Part shown: in pieces, positions 1 through 6,492 of the stretch
Layout: each line of letters begins with the position of its first letter
How positions within the stretch are numbered: position 1 is the stretch's first letter
Assembly: GCA_937910385.1 (NCBI GenBank)
Contig: CALEPT010000224.1
Location: 1-11,858, forward strand
Source: an uncultured Ruminococcus sp.
GTDB lineage: Bacteria > Bacillota > Clostridia > Oscillospirales > Ruminococcaceae
DNA: 11,858 bases
Reading direction: 5' to 3'
Translations under genes and position numbers: made by a program
The notes under the pieces: generated by a model
Told to the model about the DNA's origin: nothing
The model's database searches: none
Seen by the model: only the letters and a program-made list of their open reading frames with translations

Positions 1-397
1 ACCAGTAGATGTCCGGACACAAAATGGAAATCTGCCCTGTTGTGAGCATCTCAAAATTCTGCACCTCACAGGTCTCCACATAGCCTGTGGTGAACACATC
101 GATGCCTACGGTCTTGTAGTAGACCTTGATAAATCGACTCGGCTTTATTACCTTGTAGAGCTGATGACGGCGTGCTTCTACACCCACACCCCGCATCTCA
201 AAGGAAATAACCACATTCCGTTTCTCGATGAATGCGTTGTTGAGGTAGCTGCCGTCCATGCCTGCATAGGAGGAGGTGCTGATCGTGCCGGGCGGCGGGG
301 AAAGTCCCTCAATCTTTGAGGTCATATACTGGTTTGCGGTCGTGGACATATCCACACGGTCGCCGGATTCGTTTTCTAAGATTAGGCTGAAAAACAT
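1..397 (-). CDS. Phage distal tail protein (Dit / Sipho_tail family), 5' part only
   Basis: The reading frame starts at the ATG at 397-395 and stays open to the left edge, so 132 residues of the N-terminus are visible. A strong GGAGG ribosome site lies at 410-405, seven bases before the ATG. The start MFFSLILENESGDRVDM, then a glycine- and aromatic-containing stretch (YAGMDGSYLNNAFIEKRN) and a beta-rich segment ending near PDIYW, resemble the siphovirus distal tail protein family. Those proteins form the ring at the tail tip that joins the tail tube to the baseplate or fibre. The position, next after the tape measure gene in the direction of late transcription, is the standard place for Dit. 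The family call is by recognition and context. The C-terminal part, which would show whether it is a short or an extended Dit, lies outside the window. Confidence 0.8.
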   Translation of the reverse strand, partial: MFFSLILENESGDRVDMSTTANQYMTSKIEGLSPPPGTISTSSYAGMDGSYLNNAFIEKRNVVISFEMRGVGVEARRHQLYKVIKPSRFIKVYYKTVGIDVFTTGYVETCEVQNFEMLTTGQISILCPDIYW

Positions 398-409
398 AGC
401 ATCGCCTCC

Positions 410-438
410 TTGACATTTTCTTCTTGTTATGCTATACT
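410..438 (+). promoter_or_regulatory. Sigma-A-type promoter of the MNT/HEPN pair
   Basis: TTGACA (410-415) and TATACT (433-438) are separated by 17 bases, and TGC directly before the -10 box makes an extended -10. The predicted transcript starts near 445, about 40 bases before the MNT start codon. The -35 box touches the ribosome site of the divergent distal tail gene (405-410), so the promoter fills the gap between two late genes almost exactly. No start-site data support it; the call rests on near-consensus boxes and correct spacing. Confidence 0.8.
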
Positions 439-448
439 TTAAGTAAAG
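437..448. promoter_or_regulatory. Short palindrome at the MNT/HEPN transcription start
   Basis: CTTTAAGTAAAG is a palindrome (CTTTA, two bases, TAAAG) that overlaps the end of the -10 box and the predicted transcription start. Toxin-antitoxin pairs often repress their own promoter, so this could be an operator. It is short and A+T-rich, so chance is a real alternative. Confidence 0.35.
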
Positions 449-485
449 ATGAAACGCTTTTCCGTTCCGTTTGGAGGTGTTAATA

Positions 486-785
486 ATGCCGCAGCAAACA
501 TATACAATAGGACAGATCCAGTCTATCCTTTATCCCATTTTTTCTTCGTATAAAATCCGAAGGGCAACTCTATTCGGTTCCTATGCAAAGGGAATTGCAC
601 AAGAAAAAAGTGATATTGATCTGCTCGTTGACAGTGGATTGAAGGGTTTGGCTTTTTACGGATTACTTGAAGATATCGTTGAGGCATTAGGAAAAGATGT
701 TGATCTGCTTGACACCACACAGATCATTCCAAATTCGGAAGTTGACAACGAAATTTCTAAAACAGGAGTTCTAATCTATGGATGA
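486..785 (+). CDS. mntA: MNT-domain nucleotidyltransferase, antitoxin of an MNT/HEPN pair
   Basis: The protein has 99 residues and belongs to the minimal nucleotidyltransferase family. Residues 31-45 hold the core signature: G31-S32, ten residues, then D43-I-D45. A third acidic residue, D73, lies in the following DVDLL strand, so the metal-binding set looks complete. In characterised MntA/HepT pairs the MNT protein transfers AMP from ATP onto a tyrosine of the HEPN ribonuclease and so neutralises it; that role is inferred here by family. The start at 486 is chosen because GGAGGTG at 473-479 is six bases upstream; the in-frame TTG at 471 lies before that ribosome site. The gene overlaps the HEPN gene by eight bases, so the two are translationally coupled. 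It reads against the surrounding phage late genes and looks more A+T-rich than they do. Confidence 0.88.
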   Translation: MPQQTYTIGQIQSILYPIFSSYKIRRATLFGSYAKGIAQEKSDIDLLVDSGLKGLAFYGLLEDIVEALGKDVDLLDTTQIIPNSEVDNEISKTGVLIYG

Positions 786-1185
786 TAAAGATATACAGGT
801 TCTCAATAAAATATATGAGCATATTTGTTCTGTATTGAAGTACTGCGAGGGCTGCAAAAACCTTGAGGATTTTCAAGAGGATTCCATGAGAGTTGAAGCT
901 TGCGTATTTAACCTCATGCAGATAGGTGAGCTTGCAAAGCAATCCCTATCCGATGAGGCTAAACAGCAAATAAAGAATATTCCGTGGAGACAGATATATG
1001 GTATGAGAAACCGCATCGTCCACGGATATTCCGGTGTCAATATGAAGATCGTCTGGGACACGATCCATGATGACCTGCCAGATTTAAAAAAGGAACTTAA
1101 ACCGCATATAAAGTCAGAAAAGCCAGAAGCTGAGACATCCAATTCGGCAGAGCGTATCAAATCTGACAATAAAAGTGATGACTAA
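778..1185 (+). CDS. hepT: HEPN-domain ribonuclease toxin (HepT-like, DUF86) of an MNT/HEPN pair
   Basis: The protein has 135 residues, with an all-helical HEPN core over about residues 1-110. The catalytic signature is present as RNRIVHGY, that is R77, four residues, H82, one residue, Y84. In known HepT proteins the Arg and His are needed for RNase activity, and the Tyr is the residue AMPylated by the MNT partner. All three are intact, so the toxin looks active. The last 25 or so residues form a charged, low-complexity tail rich in Lys, Glu, Ser and Asp, which goes beyond the core domain. AGGAG at 764-768 lies nine bases upstream of the ATG. The stop codon is three bases from the convergent stop of the tape measure gene, and no terminator lies between, so the transcript should run antisense into that gene. 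Gene order, antitoxin first, fits the family. Confidence 0.88.
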   Translation: MDDKDIQVLNKIYEHICSVLKYCEGCKNLEDFQEDSMRVEACVFNLMQIGELAKQSLSDEAKQQIKNIPWRQIYGMRNRIVHGYSGVNMKIVWDTIHDDLPDLKKELKPHIKSEKPEAETSNSAERIKSDNKSDD

Positions 1186-1188
1186 ACC

Positions 1189-4100
1189 TCACACATTCAG
1201 CGCATTCCGCGTCTGACGATAGATCTCCAGCCGTGACAGCGACTTTGGCGAGTTATTCGTCTGGTTGACTGTCCGGCTGTTGTCGTTGTTGTAGTTGTTG
1301 ACGATCATAGCACCGCTGCTGCCCATCATTGCGCCCGAAATACTATCCATCTTCATACCAAAGTCCGACTGCATGGTAAGCGACATCGCATCAGCAACAG
1401 AAGATACTGCTTTTTCCACATACTTTTTACTCTTGTTGATACCCTGTGCAAGCCCCTTCATGAAGTCCGGCATCCAGCTTTCAAATTCGGAAAGCGGTCC
1501 CTTGTCCGGCACCGAGAAGTGCAGATAATCGCTGATGGCACGAGCAACATCCGCAACCGTATTGATGAGATTTCCGAGCATATAGTTCAGACCGTTGATG
1601 AGGTTCTGCATGAGGTCACGTCCCCACGACCATGAGCTGTTGACCTTGTCCATGACAGCATCATAAACGGCTCTCATTGCTCCGGATACCGCATCACGCA
1701 CACCGCCGAGCCTGTCATTGATGCCATTTTTAATGTTGTCCCAGATCGACAGCACAGCGTCCTTGACCTGATTCATTGGATTGCGCACAATGTCGGGCAT
1801 AGCGTTCCAGATGGTCTGTACCACATATTTAATCCCGTTCAGAGCTGTATTCACAACATCCTTGACAGCGTTCCATGTGGTAGTGATAACAGATTTAATG
1901 TCAAGCTGCCCGGTGTTGATGAGCTGCTTTAGCGCAGACCACACAGTTGTAACGATTTTTTTGATGCCGTCCAGTGCTGCAGAAATGACGGTGCTGATCG
2001 CTTTCCATGTGGTTGCGATGACATTTTTGATTGTTTCAAGTGCTGTTTTGATCGTGCTGACGATATTCTTCCAGCCCGCAGTAACACCGCTCTTGATTTT
2101 TGACATGGTCGCATCAATTGCCGTGTTTGCGTTCGACCAGACCGTTTTGACTGTATCAAACACCAGTGTCATAAAGCCCTGCACCGCAGTGACCACATTG
2201 GACAGTGCGTTTTGAATCACGCTGCTGATCTTTTCAGCAAGACCGCCAGCAAAGTTGTTGACTGCATCGTTTACCACATCTGCGTTAGCGTTGATTCCGT
2301 CCGCAAGTCCTGTCATGAAGTCCGGCATCCATGATTCAAAATCCGCAAGCGGTCCCTCATCCGGGACACTGAAATGCAGGAAGGATCGAATCTTGTCAGC
2401 GACACCAGTGACGGCATCGGCCACCTTATTGATACAGCCCTTAATTCCGTCTACAATACCGTTGATAATGTCTGCGCCCCAAGAGAATGCCTCCGATGCG
2501 AGGTTCTTGATAAAGTTGACAGCCGCATTGAAGCCGTTGACAATGGTGTCTTTGATCGCCGTGATCTTCTGAGATACAGCAGATTTTACAGATTCCCAGA
2601 TAGTAGAGACTGTGGTTTTAATGGCGTTCATGACGTTTGTGATGGTGTTTTTGATGTTATTCCAGATAGAAGAGATAACAGAAAAAATCGCATTGAGAAC
2701 GCTGCTGACAAATCCGCTGATAGCGTTCCATACGCTGCTCACTACAGCATGAATCGCATTCATCACAGCCGAAATGTGTGCGCTGATGCTGTTCCAGATA
2801 CTGGACACTACAGACCAGATAGCGTTAAGAATACCCGAAATAAAGCCCGATACTGCATTCCACACTCTCATAATGACATCGTAGATCGTATCAAGCACGG
2901 TACTGATCGTGGTGCTGATCGTATCCCAGATGGTCTGGAAGAAGTCGCGGATACCCTCTAAAATCGGAGTCAGGAATTCGACAATCGCATTCCAGATCGC
3001 CGTGATCTTCTCGTGAATCCAGTCCATCGCCATACCGATGAGAATCTGAATCGCCTGAAAAATGGTCTCGAATAAATATCTAAACGCTTCGAGAAGCGGA
3101 GAAATAATGTCATAGATCGTCTGCCACACTGTCGTAATGACCGACCAGATCGCATTCATGACCGTTGTGATCGCTGTATGAATCGCGTTCCATACAGTTT
3201 CAATGACGGTCTTTACAAGATTGATCTTAGCAGATACATCATTGTAGATCGCCGTCCAGATGCCGACAAAAAAGTTCTTGATGCCTGTCCAGATGTTGGT
3301 GAAAAATGTTGCAATGCCGTTCAGAACGTTACTCACAAATGTGGTGATGCTGTTCCAGATGCCCACAAAGAAGTCTTTGATCGAATTCCATACATCGCTC
3401 CAGAAAGATGTCACTTCTTCAAGATTTGTACCGAAAATGTTACACAGCAGTTCCATGACACCGCCCAGTGCGGAAACAATCGCGTCCCAGATACCGGAGA
3501 AAATCTCCTTGATACCCGTCCATGCCTTGTCCCAGTCGCCGGTGAAGATGCCGATAAATACATCGACAATGCCAAGGATAATGTCCACCGCTGCCGACAG
3601 TACATCTGCAATCAGTTTGAATGTTGTTTCAAAAACAGGTGCGAGATAATTGCAGAGCGCCTCCCACACCGCATGGATCACTTCGCCGATATTTTTGAAA
3701 TCAAAGCCCAGACCGTTGAGCCGTTCCACGATGCCGGAGGTCAGCTTTTCAAATGTCGCCTTGATGTTATTCCATGTCTCGATGATGTTGTTGCGGAAGT
3801 CCTCGTTTGTTTTCCAAAGATGCACGAATGCTGCGACTAAAACAGCGATCACAGCAATGACAGCGACAACCGGTGCGCTGATACCGCCGATGGCGGCACC
3901 CAGCTTTGTGAAGACAGCCTTGCAGCCTGCAATGATCTGCGGCATATTGGAGATGAGCTGCATCAGCTTGCCGACCGTAGCGATGGTTTTACCGACAGCC
4001 ACAAGCAGCGGACCGATTGCCGCCGCAACAAGTGCGATTTTCAAAATGGTCTCTTTTGCCGCCGGGGACATTGCGTTCAGCTTATCCACAAACGTCTGAA

Positions 4101-6066
4101 TCTTAGACACAATTGCTCGGATCGCAGGCATCAGAAGCTCGCCGAATGAAATCGCAAGCTCCTCAAGCTGGGATTTCAGAATGGTGAGCTGCCCCTGCAA
4201 ATTGTCCTGCATGGTCTCCGCCATGTTCTGCGCCGTACCCTCACAGCCGTAAATGGCATCGGTCAGGTTGTTGTAGTCATCCTCTGTCGCGTTAATAATT
4301 GCCAGCATACCGGAGAGGTTCTGCTTGCCGAAGATGATCGCTGCATTTTTGAGCTGTTCTGCCTGTGTCAAGCCCTCCTCGGTCGATTCCAGCTCTGCGA
4401 TAATATCGTCATATTCACGTAGATTGCCCTCGCTGTCCACAAGATCCACGTTGACTGCGCCGAGGTTTGCACGCAGCACGTTCATGATCTCACCGAGAGA
4501 TTTCATATTGCCGTATTCATCGGTAAAAGCAGACTGCCCCGTGCTGATCGTTTCAATCGTGCCCTGCTGTGCTTTTGTGAGTGCCTCCTGCGCAGAGGTC
4601 AGCGCATTTTCCTGCTTTTGCAGATCCAGCATTTTTGTCTGAGCCTGCGAGGACTCTGCGCCGTATTTTGCGACAGCATCGTTGTATGCGATCTGCGCCT
4701 TCTGCACATCAATGGTCTTGTTTTCGACCTTCGCCATTGCTTTATCAACTTCCGCTTGGTCGATCACATTGACGGTTTCTGTTGTGATGAGACCGAGGGC
4801 TTCCATTGCTGCCGCCTGTGCATCGGTCGGTTTGACAAGATTGACGAGGGCATTCTTCAGCGAGTTACCAGCCTGAGAGCCTTTGATACCGCTGTTCGCC
4901 ATAAGTCCGAGGGCAATTGACAGATCTTCAGCACTTGCCCCCATTGCACCTGCAAGCGGCGCACAATACTTGAAAGATTCACCCATGAGAGACACATTGG
5001 TATTGGCGTTACTTGATGCCGCTGCAAGGATATCCGCAAAATGAGCCGAGTCATCGGCAGTCATACCGAGAGCTGTCAGAGCGTCTGTGACAATATCCGA
5101 AGTTGTAGCGAGGTCTTCACCAGAAGCGGCGGCAAGGTTCATGATACCCTCGACACCGCCGAGCATATCCTCGGTTTTCCAGCCTGCCATCGCCATGTAG
5201 TTCATGGCATCTGCAGCTTCGGATGCGGAGAATTTTGTCTGAGAACCCATCTCACGAGCTTTTGCACGCAGCTCATCCAGATCCTCGCCGGTTGCGCCGG
5301 ATACAGCAGCGACCTTGCTCATGGAGGCATCGAAATCGGCTGTCGTTTTCACAGCGGCGGTGCCAAGTCCGAGGATCGGCACAGTGACATATTTCGTCAG
5401 ATTCGTACCAACACCTGCGATCTTGTCACCGACCTTTTCCATTGATTCGCCGGCTTCACCGATCTTCACAAGTGCCGTGCGGGAGTTATCCGCTTCACGC
5501 TGCAGGTTCTGAAGCTCCTGCTCAGTCTCGATGATCTCACGCTGCAAGGCATCGTACTGCTCCGGGCTGATCGGATTTCCGAATTCATCGGACACATCCT
5601 TTGCCGACTGACGGAGTGTTTTTAGTTCCTCGGTCGTGTCGTTGATCTCCCTTTGCAGAGCATCGTATTTCTCCTGCGAGATTTCGCCGTTCGCAAGCTG
5701 TTCATCGGCGGTTTTTGCCTGTTCTTTCAGATCTTTGAGCTTTGTCTCAGTCTCGCCGATCTTCTGCTTGATCGGATCATATTTTGCCTTCCAAGCATCA
5801 TAGTTGTCTTTGGTTTTGGCGGCTTCTTCGCTGGCTTTTTTCAGGGTATCCAGTCGGGCAGATGTGTCCTTGACAGCCTCACCGAGGAGCTTTTGTTTCT
5901 GAGCAAGCAGCTCTGTATTGGTCGGATCGAGCTTCAGCAGCTTTTCGACGTCTTTGAGCTGTGTCTGCGTGTTGCGGATATTTTTGTCCACGTTTTGGAG
6001 AGACTTTTGTAAACCGGTCGTGTTGCCGTTGATCTCAACTGTGATTCCGCGGATTCTGTTTGCCAT
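1189..6066 (-). CDS. Phage tail tape measure protein (TP901 core type), 1625 residues
   Basis: The tape measure protein fixes tail length and is threaded through the tail tube. A GGAGGTG ribosome site at 6080-6074 is seven bases before the ATG. Residues about 10-205 are heptad-like coiled coil, in which YDALQREI occurs twice. Residues about 205-620 match the TP901 tape measure core (ADFDASMSKVAAVSG near 244), with a helical insertion at about 438-503. Residues about 673-760 hold hydrophobic, probably membrane-active helices. Residues about 880-1175 are amphipathic repeats with Trp every 11 or 22 residues. Two copies of a C-terminal module follow (S1195 onward and S1480 onward), each with an HFSVPD..GPL..FESWMPDFM motif. 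At the usual 1.5 angstrom per residue the length suggests a tail of roughly 240 nm (inference). The gene is flanked on both sides by plus-strand cassettes that do not belong to the tail module. Confidence 0.95.
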   Translation of the reverse strand: MANRIRGITVEINGNTTGLQKSLQNVDKNIRNTQTQLKDVEKLLKLDPTNTELLAQKQKLLGEAVKDTSARLDTLKKASEEAAKTKDNYDAWKAKYDPIKQKIGETETKLKDLKEQAKTADEQLANGEISQEKYDALQREINDTTEELKTLRQSAKDVSDEFGNPISPEQYDALQREIIETEQELQNLQREADNSRTALVKIGEAGESMEKVGDKIAGVGTNLTKYVTVPILGLGTAAVKTTADFDASMSKVAAVSGATGEDLDELRAKAREMGSQTKFSASEAADAMNYMAMAGWKTEDMLGGVEGIMNLAAASGEDLATTSDIVTDALTALGMTADDSAHFADILAAASSNANTNVSLMGESFKYCAPLAGAMGASAEDLSIALGLMANSGIKGSQAGNSLKNALVNLVKPTDAQAAAMEALGLITTETVNVIDQAEVDKAMAKVENKTIDVQKAQIAYNDAVAKYGAESSQAQTKMLDLQKQENALTSAQEALTKAQQGTIETISTGQSAFTDEYGNMKSLGEIMNVLRANLGAVNVDLVDSEGNLREYDDIIAELESTEEGLTQAEQLKNAAIIFGKQNLSGMLAIINATEDDYNNLTDAIYGCEGTAQNMAETMQDNLQGQLTILKSQLEELAISFGELLMPAIRAIVSKIQTFVDKLNAMSPAAKETILKIALVAAAIGPLLVAVGKTIATVGKLMQLISNMPQIIAGCKAVFTKLGAAIGGISAPVVAVIAVIAVLVAAFVHLWKTNEDFRNNIIETWNNIKATFEKLTSGIVERLNGLGFDFKNIGEVIHAVWEALCNYLAPVFETTFKLIADVLSAAVDIILGIVDVFIGIFTGDWDKAWTGIKEIFSGIWDAIVSALGGVMELLCNIFGTNLEEVTSFWSDVWNSIKDFFVGIWNSITTFVSNVLNGIATFFTNIWTGIKNFFVGIWTAIYNDVSAKINLVKTVIETVWNAIHTAITTVMNAIWSVITTVWQTIYDIISPLLEAFRYLFETIFQAIQILIGMAMDWIHEKITAIWNAIVEFLTPILEGIRDFFQTIWDTISTTISTVLDTIYDVIMRVWNAVSGFISGILNAIWSVVSSIWNSISAHISAVMNAIHAVVSSVWNAISGFVSSVLNAIFSVISSIWNNIKNTITNVMNAIKTTVSTIWESVKSAVSQKITAIKDTIVNGFNAAVNFIKNLASEAFSWGADIINGIVDGIKGCINKVADAVTGVADKIRSFLHFSVPDEGPLADFESWMPDFMTGLADGINANADVVNDAVNNFAGGLAEKISSVIQNALSNVVTAVQGFMTLVFDTVKTVWSNANTAIDATMSKIKSGVTAGWKNIVSTIKTALETIKNVIATTWKAISTVISAALDGIKKIVTTVWSALKQLINTGQLDIKSVITTTWNAVKDVVNTALNGIKYVVQTIWNAMPDIVRNPMNQVKDAVLSIWDNIKNGINDRLGGVRDAVSGAMRAVYDAVMDKVNSSWSWGRDLMQNLINGLNYMLGNLINTVADVARAISDYLHFSVPDKGPLSEFESWMPDFMKGLAQGINKSKKYVEKAVSSVADAMSLTMQSDFGMKMDSISGAMMGSSGAMIVNNYNNDNSRTVNQTNNSPKSLSRLEIYRQTRNALNV
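1435..1524 (-). repeat. Second copy of the tape measure HFSVPD/WMPDFM module
   Basis: These 30 codons (residues 1515-1544) match the copy at 2290-2379 in 25 of 30 residues. The differences are E/K, A/S, D/E, T/K and D/Q. The similarity, weaker, extends 35 residues further upstream to a shared SWG motif. Single copies of this kind of module are common at the C-terminus of Firmicute phage tape measure proteins; two copies suggest internal duplication. Confidence 0.8.
2290..2379 (-). repeat. First copy of the tape measure HFSVPD/WMPDFM module
   Basis: Residues 1230-1259 of the tape measure protein. This is the partner of the copy at 1435-1524, 285 residues further on. Between the two copies lies another block of Trp-containing amphipathic helices, so the duplicated unit may include that block. 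Confidence 0.8.
2540..3420 (-). repeat. Diverged 66-bp-period repeats coding tape measure amphipathic helices
   Basis: About 290 residues carry repeated units such as WNSISAHISAVMNAIHAVVSS, with Trp recurring every 22 residues (66 bases) and a weaker 11-residue period. The DNA copies are diverged but share words like TTCCAGAT and ATCGCATT on the plus strand. The repeats are coding, lack spacers of unique sequence and are therefore not CRISPR. They probably arose by repeated internal duplication that lengthened the tape measure. Confidence 0.75.
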
Positions 6067-6090
6067 GCGATATCACCTCCCGTTTTTCTA

Positions 6091-6119
6091 TTGACATTTC
6101 CATGTCATTGGTTTATAAT
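6091..6119 (+). promoter_or_regulatory. Consensus sigma-A-type promoter of the glycyl-radical-like gene
   Basis: TTGACA (6091-6096) and TATAAT (6114-6119) are both perfect consensus boxes with 17 bases between them. Transcription should begin near 6126, about 100 bases before the start codon at 6224. The promoter sits only 25 bases upstream of the divergent tape measure start and 11 bases beyond its ribosome site. With such a strong promoter the gene should be active in the lysogen unless a repressor binds. Confidence 0.87.
6092..6107. promoter_or_regulatory. Perfect inverted repeat within the -35/spacer region
   Basis: TGACATTTCCATGTCA has two perfect six-base arms around TTCC. It overlaps the -35 box and part of the spacer, a position where a bound dimer would block RNA polymerase. 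It may be an operator for a phage or host repressor. The promoter at 410-438 shares the left half (TTGACATTT) but not the right arm. Confidence 0.5.
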
Positions 6120-6125
6120 AGATAT

Positions 6126-6172
6126 AGCCCCTACCGGGTAATGCGATCACCCTCTGTATCCCGGTGGGGGCT
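6126..6172 (+). ncRNA. Hairpin at the predicted 5' end of the glycyl-radical-like mRNA
   Basis: AGCCCCTACCGGG (6126-6138) pairs with CCCGGTGGGGGCT (6160-6172) over 13 pairs, one of them a U-G wobble, around a 21-base loop. It begins at about the predicted transcription start. Only TTTCT follows on the plus strand, too weak a U-run for a convincing terminator, and the minus strand has none. It could stabilise the 5' end of the mRNA, act as a protein- or ligand-responsive leader, or attenuate transcription. It resembles no riboswitch class that I can name. Confidence 0.5.
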
Positions 6173-6223
6173 TTCTATGAAAAATAAAACAATAAAACAT
6201 TTGAACTTGTAGGTGAATATAAA

Positions 6224-6490
6224 ATGAAAGTAGAAGTAATCGGACAGCAGATTCCGCAGCAGGAAATTGACGCATATATCGCTCGTGCAAAAGAGGTATA
6301 TCCCAATAAGATCATCAATAAAATGACAATCACACCCGACGGCGACTTTGTAGACTTGAAATACGAATTTGCTGATATCCCCTTTGACAGAGTCCGCCGC
6401 ATCACCGGCTACCTTGTAGGCTCTCTCGACCGCTTCAACAACGGCAAAAGAGCCGAGGTCGAGGATCGTGTAACACACGGAGTGCAGTAA
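6224..6490 (+). CDS. Small stand-alone protein with a class III RNR-like glycyl-radical motif
   Basis: The protein has 88 residues. Its C-terminal third, RRITGYLVGSLDRFNNGK then AEVEDRV, resembles the extreme C-terminus of anaerobic (class III) ribonucleotide reductase NrdD. There an R-V-x-G-Y segment carries the glycyl radical; here this would be G62 in R59-I-T-G-Y63. NrdD itself has roughly 600-750 residues; this protein lacks the catalytic barrel and has no cysteine, so also no zinc ribbon. The N-terminal 55 residues look like a small alpha/beta fold with an acidic surface. By analogy with GrcA/YfiD, which replaces an oxygen-damaged glycyl domain of pyruvate formate-lyase, it could be a spare radical domain or an NrdD modulator; this is inference. 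AGGTGA at 6211-6216 is seven bases before the ATG. Transcription comes from the consensus promoter at 6091-6119, against the late operon. The stop lies two bases from the convergent membrane protein stop. Confidence 0.65.
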   Translation: MKVEVIGQQIPQQEIDAYIARAKEVYPNKIINKMTITPDGDFVDLKYEFADIPFDRVRRITGYLVGSLDRFNNGKRAEVEDRVTHGVQ

Positions 6491-6492
6491 AA

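Noticed and set aside
471..785. TTG start for the MNT gene at 471
   Set aside because: The TTG lies before and within the GGAGGTG ribosome site that serves the ATG at 486.
1435..3420. Regularly spaced repeats that could suggest a CRISPR array
   Set aside because: Repeats are diverged, in frame, coding for amphipathic helices and without unique spacers.
3178..3840. Open frame of 220 codons on the plus strand
   Set aside because: Lies wholly antisense to the repetitive part of the tape measure gene, has no ribosome site, and its composition mirrors the repeats. It is a shadow frame.
6126..6172. Hairpin as an intrinsic terminator
   Set aside because: Only TTTCT follows on the plus strand and no U-run on the minus strand. 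It also starts where the transcript is predicted to begin, so a leader structure is more likely.
6141..6212. Possible 23-codon leader peptide (ATG at 6141) in the 5' leader
   Set aside because: No ribosome site precedes it, its start lies in the hairpin loop, and it shows no run of regulatory codons.
6131..6478. Open frame of 115 codons on the minus strand opposite the glycyl-radical-like gene
   Set aside because: The plus-strand gene has a consensus promoter, a ribosome site and a recognisable motif. The minus frame has none of these.
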